Source: Actinomycetes bacterium
GTDB taxonomy: Bacteria > Actinomycetota > Thermoleophilia > Solirubrobacterales > Solirubrobacteraceae
DNA: 64,000 bases
NCBI GenBank assembly: GCA_021784895.1
Contig: JAJYHG010000043.1
Location: forward strand, 22,926-86,925
Direction: 5' to 3'
In this document: positions 28,525 to 38,414 of the stretch, piece by piece
Layout of the letters: every line of letters begins with the position of its first letter
How positions within the stretch are numbered: position 1 is the stretch's first letter
Made by a program: the position numbers and the translations under genes
Notes under the pieces: generated by a model
Seen by the model: only the letters and a program-made list of their open reading frames with translations
The model's database searches: none
Told to the model about the DNA's origin: nothing

Positions 28525-30834
28525 TCACCTGAAGCTGACCAGCGACAGCAGCGCCTCGGTCCGCTTGGGGCCGGTCGTGACGGTCACGCGCGCCCCGAGC
28601 TGGTTTCCGGGCGCGGCGAGCAGCAGCTCATGGCCGCGCTTGTTCAGCCGGTAGGTCAGATAGCCGACCTCGCCCGCGCCGATGGTCACCGTGCGCGGCG
28701 GCGCCAGCGACTCACCCTTCAGCGTCACATGCGCGGTTGAGACACACGGGGTCGGCGACTTGCAGACCGCAAGGATCCCGCCGGCCCAGGCATTGCCCAC
28801 GTAGCTGGTCTGACCGATGACCTGCAGCGCCAGGCTCGGCCAGGTGTGCTTGGTGGGAGCCTTGCCCGAGACCGAGTAAGGGATGAGGTTCAGTGGTCGC
28901 GTGGCGTCCGCACCAGAGCTGCTCTTGACCTCAACCGTCACGGGCAGCTTGTGGTCAACCGCGTATGTGACCATCTCACGGGTATGCGTGCTGAGCGGTA
29001 CGAGCAGCTGTCCACCTTGACTGGCGACGGAAACCAGGCCCGTGTGGGCCAAGCGCCGGTGGCCGTCGAAGATCGCCGCCTGAACCTGACACGGCGAGGG
29101 AGCATTCAGGCAGGCGACCGGGATGCCCACGGGGCCGTGCGCGCCGACGTAGGCGCTGTGCCCGAAGATCGCGACGCTCGGCGGCGTCTGAACCGCGGCC
29201 GAGGTGCCAACCACCTGTCCCAACGAGTTCAAGCCCTGAACCGCGTAGTAGGCGTAGGAGGCGATCAGCTTGACTTTGGTGGTCGTCGCGGTGGCCGGGA
29301 CGGTCTCGACGTTGCCAAGCGTGGTGGGCGAGGAACCGGCGAGCAGGGCGTACTCGGTGATCCCCGGCTCCCCTGGCCAGCTGGCGCTCAGATCTACCGA
29401 GCCGTCATAGCGCGGCGTGACGGCGAGCGATGGCGTTGTGAGCACCTGCAGCACGAACTGGCCGCTGCCGAAGGCGGCCGTCGCCGCGTTGACGAAGTCG
29501 CGGTCGATGCTGATCGTGACGCCGCCGTACGTTTCCGGGGCGTTCTGCTCGGCGTCGCTGTAGTACTGAAGCAGCTGATGCTGCCCGGGCCATTCGGTGC
29601 TCGGCACATACGCGTTGGCGGTGCTGGTCGGGGGGGTCGGCGGGGGAGTGCTGTCCCATGATCCAGTCCAGAGCTCGTCGGGCTCCACGTAGCTGGTGCC
29701 CCAGTTGTCGACCAGATCGGTGATGCCGGAGCTGCCGCTGCTGTAGACCCCGGAGTAGTAGCCGCTCAGGTGCAGCTGCTCGGTCCACGCCTGCAGAAAC
29801 GCGAGCACCGCGCCTGACGTCGTCGCCGAGCGCGTGTAGTTCTCCATGTCGTAGTAGATCGGGTTGCCCGAGCCGATGCCGAGCGCTTGCGCCTGCGTGA
29901 CCGCGTCCTGGGCCGCAGCCGTGCCCTGGCTCGCGGCCGTCATGTAGGCGCCGCTGGTGAGTGTGGTCGACATCGCCGCGCAGCCGCAGCTGTTGCCCGG
30001 CGCCTGCAGGCCGACATAGATCGGGATCATGTGCCAGCCCGCAGCCGACTCGGCGCTGACCCAGGAGGGCGTCAGGTTGCCGCCGATGCAGGCCGCGTTG
30101 ACCCCGCCGATGTAGATGCCGATCGCACCGTAGGGAGAGCTCTGCCCCCAGGCGGCCATGCTGCTCGCGGGCGGGGTCGTGCAGACGTCAAAGCCGAGCC
30201 CGGTGTAGGGCTCGCCGGGGAGCGCCGGGGTTGCCGCCGATGTCGTCCGCGGCAGGCGCCCGGCCGGCGGCAGATGCCCGGCCGGCGGCAGCGACACCGG
30301 CCGGGGAGGCTGCCGCGCGGTCGCAAGCGCCGCCGCCCGCAGCGAACGCAGATGCAGCGCCCGGGCGATCACGCCCGGATGCCGGCCCCAGGTCGCCGTG
30401 ATCACCACACCCTGCCGGTGCTCGTCCAGGCGCAGCATCGACCCGCTGCCGCCCCCTGCGCGTGCCTGCAGCTCGCTGACCGGCGCGAGCAGCCCGCCAC
30501 GGTAGCTGGCCGGCGAGACAAGGATCGCCTCGGTCCGGCCAACCGGCGACGCCGCGCAGCGCTGGCTCGTACCCGGCGTGCCGAGATAGACAGCGTGGCG
30601 GTTGAAGCGCACGCAGACGTGCGAGGCCACCCCCAGGCGCAGGACCGGCCAGCTCCGGGGAACCCGCAGCCGCAGGCCACGGTAGCTGACGGCCTTGGTG
30701 CCCGGCAGCGCCTTGAACGCTCGCGCTCGCGCGAGAGCTGGCCCCGGCGCTGCGAGCAGGCCGATGAGCACGGCGAGCGCAGAGATCAGCGCCGTGTGTG
30801 CGACCTGAGGCTGGCGGGAACGGCTCCTGATCAC
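28525..30834 (-). CDS. Large secreted protein with DUF1906/Rv2525c-like glycoside-hydrolase-like domain
   Basis: Signal peptide; YTGLGFDVCTTPPASSMAAWGQSSPYGAIGIYIGG...GWHMIPIYVGLQAPG..IYYDMENY; C-terminal beta-rich region. Confidence 0.75.
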   Translation of the reverse strand: MIRSRSRQPQVAHTALISALAVLIGLLAAPGPALARARAFKALPGTKAVSYRGLRLRVPRSWPVLRLGVASHVCVRFNRHAVYLGTPGTSQRCAASPVGRTEAILVSPASYRGGLLAPVSELQARAGGGSGSMLRLDEHRQGVVITATWGRHPGVIARALHLRSLRAAALATARQPPRPVSLPPAGHLPPAGRLPRTTSAATPALPGEPYTGLGFDVCTTPPASSMAAWGQSSPYGAIGIYIGGVNAACIGGNLTPSWVSAESAAGWHMIPIYVGLQAPGNSCGCAAMSTTLTSGAYMTAASQGTAAAQDAVTQAQALGIGSGNPIYYDMENYTRSATTSGAVLAFLQAWTEQLHLSGYYSGVYSSGSSGITDLVDNWGTSYVEPDELWTGSWDSTPPPTPPTSTANAYVPSTEWPGQHQLLQYYSDAEQNAPETYGGVTISIDRDFVNAATAAFGSGQFVLQVLTTPSLAVTPRYDGSVDLSASWPGEPGITEYALLAGSSPTTLGNVETVPATATTTKVKLIASYAYYAVQGLNSLGQVVGTSAAVQTPPSVAIFGHSAYVGAHGPVGIPVACLNAPSPCQVQAAIFDGHRRLAHTGLVSVASQGGQLLVPLSTHTREMVTYAVDHKLPVTVEVKSSSGADATRPLNLIPYSVSGKAPTKHTWPSLALQVIGQTSYVGNAWAGGILAVCKSPTPCVSTAHVTLKGESLAPPRTVTIGAGEVGYLTYRLNKRGHELLLAAPGNQLGARVTVTTGPKRTEALLSLVSFR

Positions 30835-30956
30835 GACACCAAGGAGAACATCATGGACACCTAAAGGTTTCGGTCACATCGCCGCCCCGCCCTACCGGTG
30901 CAACCGAGCTTGCGCACCGGCGTGGGGCACGCGCAGACCGGCCCCGCGGCGCGACC

Positions 30957-31337
30957 TCAAGGCGCGTAACGGCGGTGGAGCATCAGCGAGTTGCCCTCGC
31001 TGTCGGTGAAGAAGGCCATCTTGCAGACACCGCTGTCGTGCTCGCCGGTGAAGCTGACGCCGCAGTCTTCGAGCTCGCGCCGCGCCGCGGCTACGTCGGC
31101 CACGCGCAGCGCAATGTGGGCGACGTGCGGCGCAAACTCGAGCCCCATGGCCGCAGGGTCAACGAGATACAAGGAGACGTTACCGGCCTCGATCTCCGGA
31201 AAGCCGGCGCCCCAGTCGGGGCTGTGCATTCCCAGGATGTCGCGGTAGAAGGACTTGGCGCGCTCCATGTCCCGCACTGGGACAGAAACGAAGTCGGCGC
31301 GCTCGACCGGGTTCTCCATCAGCACGGATTGTTGCAT
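30957..31337 (-). CDS. VOC/glyoxalase-family protein
   Basis: VERADFVSVPVRDMERAKSFYRDILGMHSP...FFTDSEGNSLMLHRRY. Confidence 0.88.
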   Translation of the reverse strand: MQQSVLMENPVERADFVSVPVRDMERAKSFYRDILGMHSPDWGAGFPEIEAGNVSLYLVDPAAMGLEFAPHVAHIALRVADVAAARRELEDCGVSFTGEHDSGVCKMAFFTDSEGNSLMLHRRYAP

Positions 31338-31385
31338 GGACGAGAGTCTCTGTTGCCCAGCCGCACCAACTGCCGATAAGCTTAT

Positions 31386-32738
31386 GTGGGCAGCCTACGC
31401 CCGCCCGGGCTGCTGCCGGGGGAAACGATCTTGGTACGCAAGCGCATAACGGCCACGATCCGCCACGAGAGCGGGCAGTCGCTCGTCGTGCTCGTGTTCG
31501 CGCTCGTGGTCATCCTGGGCGTATCCGCGCTCGCGATCGACGTCTCCGGCTGGTTCGTCACCCGCCACCACGCCCAGGTTGCCGCCGACGCCGCCGCACT
31601 CGCGGCCGCCAACTACATGGCGGTCAGCGAAGGTACGGGAACGACGGCTACGGCTACGTCCTACGCCCAGCAGTACGTGTCCAGAAACGGGTTCGACGGC
31701 AGCAACGCGACCGTGAACGTGAACACCACCGCAGCTACGGTCACGGTCACCGTACCGGCCAAGGGCTCGATCTTCTTCGCGCACGCGCTCGGCTTCGGCC
31801 CGCCGAACATCTCAGCCACCGCGGTTGCCAGTTGGACAACTGGCCATGCGCCCTACGCCCTGTTCGCTTACGGCACCTGCTTAAGCGACTCCAGCCAAGG
31901 CAACGGCAGTATCGGCATCTACGTTAACGGCAACACGAACCTCAGCGGTGGAGTGCATTCGAACGGCAATATGACCGGGCAGTACGGGAACAACACCACC
32001 GCGCCGCCGGGCACGATGAGCTACGGGTCTTCGGGTGGCTGTTCAAACACCCTCACGGCCGGTAACAGCGCAGGCTCGGGCACCGCTCCCGCGATCGGAG
32101 GCTCAAGCAACCTCAACTACCCAGTGCCGTACAACAGCTCAAGCTGCACCCTGCAAAACGGTACCTCCTGCTACTTCGACCCCAGCCAAAGCCCATCCGG
32201 CAACTGCAGCTACATAGCTTCGTCATCGGTTCCCAGTAGCCTCTCGGGCGCGATCACGACCTCGTACAACAGCACCGAGAATGCCTACGACATCACGATC
32301 AACGGCTCGGTCGGCTCGTCAACCAGCCCCGTCGTGCTGTGCGCACCGGGTGGCACCATCACGGTGGCCGCCACCGCCAACAACGTTTCCCTCGACGGGT
32401 CGCTCTACGCTGGTTCCGTCGTCATCCAGAGCAATAGTTTCACGGTCACTCCGCCAGCTGACCAGCTCGGCATCTACATGACGGGCACGGGAACGCTCAA
32501 TCTGGATCCCAGCAACGGGGCAAAGGGCTCCAACAATGTCACTCTCAACAACGCATACGTCTTCGCGCCCAACGGCACTGTTGAAGTGGGCGGCAACAAC
32601 GGCACGGGCTTTATCGAGGCGTTGAACATCTCGGTCGGCTCTGCCAGCAACGGCAAGAGCAGCTACGCCAACAACTGGACGTTCGCAGGCACCGGACCGA
32701 CCGACACGCTCGTCTTTGCTGACACGCTCGTCGGGTGA
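31386..32738 (+). CDS. TadE/TadG-like N-terminus fused to an Asn/Ser/Gly-rich putative extracellular domain (start uncertain: GTG 31386 or TTG 31431)
   Basis: ESGQSLVVLVFALVVILGVSALAIDVSGWFVTRHHAQVAADAAALAAANYM then N/S/G-rich repeats. Confidence 0.75.
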   Translation: MGSLRPPGLLPGETILVRKRITATIRHESGQSLVVLVFALVVILGVSALAIDVSGWFVTRHHAQVAADAAALAAANYMAVSEGTGTTATATSYAQQYVSRNGFDGSNATVNVNTTAATVTVTVPAKGSIFFAHALGFGPPNISATAVASWTTGHAPYALFAYGTCLSDSSQGNGSIGIYVNGNTNLSGGVHSNGNMTGQYGNNTTAPPGTMSYGSSGGCSNTLTAGNSAGSGTAPAIGGSSNLNYPVPYNSSSCTLQNGTSCYFDPSQSPSGNCSYIASSSVPSSLSGAITTSYNSTENAYDITINGSVGSSTSPVVLCAPGGTITVAATANNVSLDGSLYAGSVVIQSNSFTVTPPADQLGIYMTGTGTLNLDPSNGAKGSNNVTLNNAYVFAPNGTVEVGGNNGTGFIEALNISVGSASNGKSSYANNWTFAGTGPTDTLVFADTLVG

Positions 32739-33245
32739 CTCCACGCTTCCGCGCGGCTAGCGACGCAGGCCGTGTGACCAGGGCAGGGTCGCCGCGGCGC
32801 CGGCCCGAGGCGGAGCTGTGAGCCTCGGGGCGCGCCGATTCTCAGACGCGCATTTCTCCTCAAATTGCGGGAACTGCCCAAGCCGCCACTTGCATTCGCG
32901 CCCGGACGCCCGTAAGTTCTCACTCAGCGGTTCGGGAGGGAGCGCAGCCCGCGAAAGCCAAGCGAGGCGGCTCCCGACGGCGAGCGACAAAGCTTTTTCC
33001 GTGCGCAGGCTACGCGCGAGAGCAGGCACAGTCATCGCCCCCGGGCCGCTTTTGCGTGCTCGTCCCCAGCCGCGGCGTCAGAACCTTGTGCTGCACGGCC
33101 GCCCGCCAGCTCACGCAGCAGCTTGCGCAGGAATCCCGCCGCCCGAGTACGCTGGGAACTGCTCCCGTCTGAGAAGCGCCGGCGACCAGCGGTGTCCACA
33201 CCTGCCGGCGGCCGGCGCTTGAGACATCGCGGGAGCCCAACAGCG

Positions 33246-34049
33246 ATGAACCCAGATCTCTCCTCGCAACCGGAGCCGGACTTTCACGGCCGCGCCGACA
33301 CCGGCGCGACGCTCGACTCCGCCGCCGGCGCGACGCTCGACTCCGCCGCCGGCGCGACGCTCGACCCGGCCGCCGGCGCCACGCTCGATCAGCAGAACGC
33401 CGCAGCTGCTGGCGGCTCGCAGACGCCCACACCCGCGCGCAAGCCGGTCAACAGGCTCCACGCCGCGATCGAGCTCGTGGTCACCGTCGTGGTCGCGGCG
33501 TCGATCGCGCTGCTGGTGCAGGCCTTCCTGGTCAAGCCGTACAAGATCCCTAGCGGCTCGATGATTCCAACCCTGATGATCGGCCAGCGGATCCTGGTCG
33601 ACCGGCTCGCGACGCACCCCGCGCTGGGCTCGGTGGTGGTCTTCCATCCGCCGCAGGGGGCGCTGGTGGGCGCCGACGGCGTGTGCGGCAACCCCCACCA
33701 GGGGTTCGGGCACCCGCAGGCGTGCGACCAGCCGTCCGGGGGAGCGTCCTCACAGACCTACGTCAAGCGGGTCGTCGGCCTCCCTGGCGACCACCTGGAG
33801 ATCATCGGCGGCAAGGTCTACCGCAACGGGATCGAGGAGCGCGGCTCCTACGTCCAGCCCTGCGACACCGGGCCGAGCTACTGCAACTTCCCGGTGCAGA
33901 TCACAGTCCCCAAGGGCTACTACTACATGATGGGCGACAACCGCGGCGTCTCCGATGACAGCCGCTACTGGGGACCGGTGCCGCAGTCCTCGATCATCGG
34001 CACCGCCTTCTTCACCTACTGGCCGCCGAGCCGCATCGGCGCGCTCTGA
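33246..34049 (+). CDS. lepB: Signal peptidase I
   Basis: FLVKPYKIPSGSMIPTLMIGQRILVDRL; YVKRVVGLPGDHLEI; YYYMMGDNRGVSDDSRYWGPV. Confidence 0.95.
   Translation: MNPDLSSQPEPDFHGRADTGATLDSAAGATLDSAAGATLDPAAGATLDQQNAAAAGGSQTPTPARKPVNRLHAAIELVVTVVVAASIALLVQAFLVKPYKIPSGSMIPTLMIGQRILVDRLATHPALGSVVVFHPPQGALVGADGVCGNPHQGFGHPQACDQPSGGASSQTYVKRVVGLPGDHLEIIGGKVYRNGIEERGSYVQPCDTGPSYCNFPVQITVPKGYYYMMGDNRGVSDDSRYWGPVPQSSIIGTAFFTYWPPSRIGAL
33303..33392 (+). repeat. 24-bp in-frame minisatellite (~3.75 units, GATLDSAA) in lepB N-terminus
   Basis: GGCGCGACGCTCGACTCCGCCGCC at 33303, 33327, 33351 (variant), 33375 (partial). Confidence 0.9.
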
Positions 34050-34057
34050 ACGCCTCC

Positions 34058-34090
34058 CCGGGGTGCCTCGCCGCTGCTTCGGCACCCCGG
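34058..34090. terminator. Bidirectional hairpin between convergent lepB and ABC transporter
   Basis: CCGGGGTGC (34058-34066) / GCACCCCGG (34082-34090), 15-nt loop. Confidence 0.65.
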
Positions 34091-34103
34091 CCAAAGCGCC
34101 CCG

Positions 34104-35888
34104 CTACTCAGCCTCCAGGAAGCCGCCCGATTGGTGCTGCCACAGCCGCGCGTAGGTGCCGCCGTGCGCGAGCAGCTCGCGGTGGGTGCCCGAGTCGGTG
34201 ATCGCCCCGTTCTCGACCACCACGATCCGGTCAAGGCGCGCGATCGTCGAGAGCCGGTGCGCCACGACCAGCGACGTGCAGTCGGTCATCAGCCGCCAGA
34301 GCGCCTCCTGCACGAGCTGCTCGGAGGCGGAGTCAAGCGCGCTCGTGGCCTCGTCGAGGATCAGGATCGGGGCGTGCTTGAGCATCGCCTGCGCGATCGC
34401 CACCCGCTGGCGCTGGCCGCCTGAGAGCTTCAGGCCGCGCTCGCCGACGATCGTCTCATAGCCGTCGGGCAGCTCGGCGACGAACTCCTCGACGTGGGCG
34501 GCGCGGCTGACCTCGGCGATCCGCTCCATGTCCGGCGGCCCTTCCTGCCCGAGCCAGATGTTCTCGGCGATCGTCCGGTGCAGCATCTGCGGGTCCTGGG
34601 GCACGTAGGAGACCTGGTTGCGCAGCGAGCGCTGCGTGACCGCGCCGATCGCCTGGCCGTCGATCAGGATCTCACCGCCGGTCACGTCCATGAAGCGCAG
34701 CACCAGCCGGGTGAGCGTCGACTTGCCGCCGCCCGAGGGCCCGACCACGCCGACGCGTTCGCCGGGGGCGATCACCAGGTTCAGGTTCTCGATCAGCGGC
34801 TGCTGCGGCGTGTAGGAGAAGTCGACCGCACGGAAGGTGACCTCGCCACGTGAGACCGCGAGCGCGCCCGCCCCGGGTGCGTCGACCACCTCCGGCGGCG
34901 CGTTCACCAGCGCCACCAGCTTCGCGCCGCGTCCGAGCGCGCGCGAGAGCGAGCGCACCGTCTGGAAGCTCTGGATCACCGCGTCGGCGATCTGCGAGGT
35001 GTAGAACAGGATCAGATAGACGATTGCGGCCGAGACGTCGTGGTGCAGCGCCAGCACCACGCCGATGAAGAGCGCCCCCCAGCTCATCGTGTTGATCACA
35101 GACGACATCCAGGTGCGTGTGACCGTGAACACGCGCCGGGCACTGAGGTCGGCGGCGACTGAGCGGCCGAGCTTGGCGGCGAGCGTCGCGCGCTCGAGCC
35201 CCTCGCCGCTCTGCGCCTTGACGGTGGAGATGTTGCGGATCACGTCAAAGGCGACACCCTCGGCCTCGGTGTGGGCTGCGGAGAAGCGCGCCGAGGCCTC
35301 GGTCACGGGCTTTGAGCGGATCACGACCAGCCACACGAACAGGGCTGTGAACAGGGCAACGGTGACGCCCACCGGCCAGGCGACGATCAGCAGCACGATG
35401 ATTCCCGCCAACACGCCCACGACGATCCGCAGCATCCCCCAGGTGAGCTCGTCGATCGACTGCATCAGCGCCCAGGAGAAGGCCGAGAGCGTTGAGGAGA
35501 CCTCGCCGGAGGGGTGGTCTACGTGCCAGCGGTAGCTCAGCTCCAGCAGGCGGTCGAAGGCGACCCTGACCGAGTTTGAGAACGCCTTGGTGCAGCCCTC
35601 CCACTCGAGCCAGCCCGCCAGCCGCCAGCAGGCCGTGCCGGCCACAAGCAGCCCTGCGTAGACGATCACGAGCGTGCCGAAGGTCGGCCACAGGCGCGCG
35701 TGCGGCCGGAGCGTCACGATCCGCTCGAGCGCGTCGGCGAACACCAGCGGCGTGGCGACGCTCTCGACCAGCACGCCGATCACCACGCACACCGCCCCGC
35801 CGATCAGCATCCGCGCATACGGGCGCGAGACATCCACGCAGAAACGCAGGGTCTCGCGATTGCTCGCCTTGGCCTCCATCGCCCTCAC
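34104..35888 (-). CDS. ABC transporter, fused permease and ATP-binding protein
   Basis: Six TMs then GVVGPSGGGKSTLTRLVLRF, LKLSGGQRQRVAIAQAMLKHAPILILDEATSALD. Confidence 0.95.
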   Translation of the reverse strand: MRAMEAKASNRETLRFCVDVSRPYARMLIGGAVCVVIGVLVESVATPLVFADALERIVTLRPHARLWPTFGTLVIVYAGLLVAGTACWRLAGWLEWEGCTKAFSNSVRVAFDRLLELSYRWHVDHPSGEVSSTLSAFSWALMQSIDELTWGMLRIVVGVLAGIIVLLIVAWPVGVTVALFTALFVWLVVIRSKPVTEASARFSAAHTEAEGVAFDVIRNISTVKAQSGEGLERATLAAKLGRSVAADLSARRVFTVTRTWMSSVINTMSWGALFIGVVLALHHDVSAAIVYLILFYTSQIADAVIQSFQTVRSLSRALGRGAKLVALVNAPPEVVDAPGAGALAVSRGEVTFRAVDFSYTPQQPLIENLNLVIAPGERVGVVGPSGGGKSTLTRLVLRFMDVTGGEILIDGQAIGAVTQRSLRNQVSYVPQDPQMLHRTIAENIWLGQEGPPDMERIAEVSRAAHVEEFVAELPDGYETIVGERGLKLSGGQRQRVAIAQAMLKHAPILILDEATSALDSASEQLVQEALWRLMTDCTSLVVAHRLSTIARLDRIVVVENGAITDSGTHRELLAHGGTYARLWQHQSGGFLEAE

Positions 35889-35894
35889 CGGAGA

Positions 35895-36779
35895 TCAGGC
35901 CAGACCCAGGCGGGCGCAGACGAGCCCTGCCGCCGGCGCGGCGTCACCGGAGAGCCGCGGCAAAAGCTGCGCCCAGCCGGGCTGGAGCGCGATGGCGCGG
36001 CGCACGAGCTCGAGCCCGCGCTCGGTCTCACCGGTCTGGACTGCGCCGAGCCCGGCCCAGAACAGCAGCTCGTGGTTGTCGGGGGCGAGCGCGAACGCCT
36101 GCTCGTAGCGCACGGCCGCCTCGTCGTGACGGCCCTCACCGGTCAGCTCATCGCCCTGTCCCGCGAGCTCGTAGGCACGCTGCAGCTCATACAGCCGGCG
36201 CAGCTCGGCGAGCGGCTCGGGGTGGTCCTCCACGTGCAGCCTGACGTCGAACTGCCAGGGCTCGCCGGTCGCGGGCACCACCAGGAGCGCGGCCGACTGG
36301 CGCCCGCGGATGTCACCACCCGCTTGCTCGGCCGCGTCGAGCGCCGCGAGCAGGCGGCTGGCCAGCGGGCCAGCCGCCGTAGTAAAGGCCTCGAGCATCC
36401 GCGGCCAGACCTCGGGGCTCGCCATGATGTTGGCCTGGCAGGAGACCTGCGCGCCGGTGACGTGCCCGGCGTAGGCCATGCAGGCCTCGCCGGTGTGGGC
36501 GGCCACGCCGCCGCGGGCGTCGACTATCGCCAGCTGACGGCTCGCCGCGCCCGGATCGGCGGCGATCAGGCGCGCCAGGGCATCGGCGGCGGTCATGCCG
36601 CCGGCCATCAGCTCCAGGGCGTCCGGCCCGTGAGCGACACGGACGTTAGCCTGCGTCGCGACCGCGCCCACGCCGGGACGCGCCCAGGGAACGATCGGGC
36701 CGACGCCGAACCAGTGCGACTGGACGGCGACTCCCAGCTCCCCGGTCTGCGGGTCGCGGGCGAGGATCGAGTAGGTCAC
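35895..36779 (-). CDS. DUF1028 (Ntn-hydrolase-like) protein with C-terminal tetratricopeptide-like region
   Basis: MTYSILARDPQTGELGVAVQSHWFGVGPIVPWARPGVGAVATQA. Confidence 0.88.
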   Translation of the reverse strand: MTYSILARDPQTGELGVAVQSHWFGVGPIVPWARPGVGAVATQANVRVAHGPDALELMAGGMTAADALARLIAADPGAASRQLAIVDARGGVAAHTGEACMAYAGHVTGAQVSCQANIMASPEVWPRMLEAFTTAAGPLASRLLAALDAAEQAGGDIRGRQSAALLVVPATGEPWQFDVRLHVEDHPEPLAELRRLYELQRAYELAGQGDELTGEGRHDEAAVRYEQAFALAPDNHELLFWAGLGAVQTGETERGLELVRRAIALQPGWAQLLPRLSGDAAPAAGLVCARLGLA

Positions 36780-36947
36780 GCTCCCATCCTAGAGCGGGGC
36801 CGGACGGATCTCACACCAGCCGGACCCTCGGGGCCGCGACAGCGATACTTTCTCACGGCTCATGGGTTGGGGTGGGTAACGGGCCGCGCAGCCGGCCTGA
36901 CGGCCGGGCACTCGCGCCGGCAAACTGTCGTGGGGTGGGATAGGAGA

Positions 36948-37286
36948 ATGTCATCTAGTCTCAGCGTGCAGCAGCGGGAAGACGGAGTGGTTCTGGTTGC
37001 GGGAGAGCTCTCGCTGGCCGAGGCGCCGCTGCTCGAGCAGCGGCTCAGCGAGCTGCTGGCCGGCGCGCCGGCGGCGATCGTGGTGGACCTCGCGGGGGTC
37101 GAGTTCATCGACTCGAGCGGGCTCAGCGTGCTGATCCGGGCGCAGCAGCAGGCGAGCGCCAGCGGCGTTGCCTTCGGCGTACAGAACCCGCGCGCGCAGG
37201 CTCACCGGCTCTTCAGCCTGACCGGCCTCGACGAGCGCCTGACCGGCGGGGCCACCGGCGAGGGCCGTCAGTCCGGCGCGTCTTGA
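36948..37286 (+). CDS. STAS-domain anti-sigma factor antagonist
   Basis: VVLVAGELSLAEAPLLEQRLSELL..IVVDLAGVEFIDSSGLSVLIRAQ. Confidence 0.9.
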   Translation: MSSSLSVQQREDGVVLVAGELSLAEAPLLEQRLSELLAGAPAAIVVDLAGVEFIDSSGLSVLIRAQQQASASGVAFGVQNPRAQAHRLFSLTGLDERLTGGATGEGRQSGAS

Positions 37287-37289
37287 CCG

Positions 37290-38243
37290 TCACGCCACGG
37301 GGGCGCGGCCGCGGTCGACCAGCTCCAGCCTGAGCAGCTCGCCACCGTCGCAGGGCTCGACGCTCATCTGGTGAACGAGGCCCGCGAGCGCCAGGCGGTG
37401 GTCGTCGAGCGCGCCGTGCCCGGAGCCCGCCCAGCCCGCGCGGGGTCCGGCACCAGCCGGCCGTCTCCCGGCGACGCCGTGATCGCAAGGAAGACCCACG
37501 ATCGGCCCGGCGTGGAGCGTGAGCAGGTGCGGAGCGGTCTCAATCGTGACCTCCAGGTGTCCGTTTGCGGCCGCCTCGGCGAGCCCCGCCACGGCGTCGT
37601 TGATCGCGTACAGATCAGCTGCGCCGGCGATGGTGAAGTGCGACGCGGAAGCCGCTGCCCGCGCCACCCGTCCCACCAGGTGGCGCGCCACCGCCACCGG
37701 CTCCACGCGCATCACAATCGCGCTGCCCGTGCTCGCAAGCGGCGACCCGGGCCAGGCCCCCTCCGGAAAGCCAGGTTCGGCCGCGGGAGCGGAAGCCGCG
37801 CCAGGCCCGGCCGCGGTCACCGGCTGGCCATCGGCCTGCAGAGTGCGAAAGCGCATCCGCACCTCCGTGCCGGCCAGGCGCGGGCTGTGAAAGACGGCAT
37901 GGTCTGCGAGCGCGCTGATCAACGGCAGCCCGAGACCCATGTGGCCGGCGCTGGTGGAGATCCTGCGGATGCCCGAACCGTCGTCAGCGACGACGACGTC
38001 GACCAACTCACCGTTGCTGCTGATGACAACGCGCATCGGACCGCGGTGCCCGTCGTAAGCGTGCAGGACAGCGTTGTTACACGCCTCGCTCACAGCGGTC
38101 AGCACATCGGCCGTCACCTCGGAGCCCAGCCCCGCCGCCTCAGCGACTCCGCTGAGCGCAGCACGGACGACGGCAACGTTCTCCGGCCGGTTCTCTAGCT
38201 GGAGCCAAACACAAGCCCCGTGATCAATCAAGTCGGTGTCCAA
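37290..38243 (-). CDS. HATPase anti-sigma factor (RsbW/SpoIIAB-like) with long C-terminal extension
   Basis: LQLENRPENVAVVRAALSGVAEAAGL..AVSEACNNAVLHAY..VVVADDGSGIR..MGLGLPLISALAD. Confidence 0.85.
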   Translation of the reverse strand: MDTDLIDHGACVWLQLENRPENVAVVRAALSGVAEAAGLGSEVTADVLTAVSEACNNAVLHAYDGHRGPMRVVISSNGELVDVVVADDGSGIRRISTSAGHMGLGLPLISALADHAVFHSPRLAGTEVRMRFRTLQADGQPVTAAGPGAASAPAAEPGFPEGAWPGSPLASTGSAIVMRVEPVAVARHLVGRVARAAASASHFTIAGAADLYAINDAVAGLAEAAANGHLEVTIETAPHLLTLHAGPIVGLPCDHGVAGRRPAGAGPRAGWAGSGHGALDDHRLALAGLVHQMSVEPCDGGELLRLELVDRGRAPVA

Positions 38244-38414
38244 GGTATCGCAGCGGGTGGTCAGCAGGGCCGGCGCCAGGCAGGTGTCCGGCTAACTGAC
38301 GCCACCTATGTCAAGCTTCCGCAAACCGGGCTCACTCTAAACTCAAGCCCCGCAACCGCCCGCCGACAGATCGGCCGGCTGAGCGGGCCGCTTTCAGCTA
38401 TCAGTGCTCAGCGA

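Noticed and set aside
33303-33392. Possible CRISPR-like repeat
   Set aside because: Repeats are contiguous, in frame and spacer-less; a protein-coding minisatellite. No CRISPR array or cas gene seen in the window.
36860-36880. SigB/F-type promoter before the STAS gene (GGGTAA at 36874)
   Set aside because: No matching GTTT -35 element at the right spacing; could be chance.
35700-36947. N-terminal extension of the STAS ORF (35700-37286)
   Set aside because: Antisense to the ABC transporter start and DUF1028 gene; real STAS start is ATG 36948.
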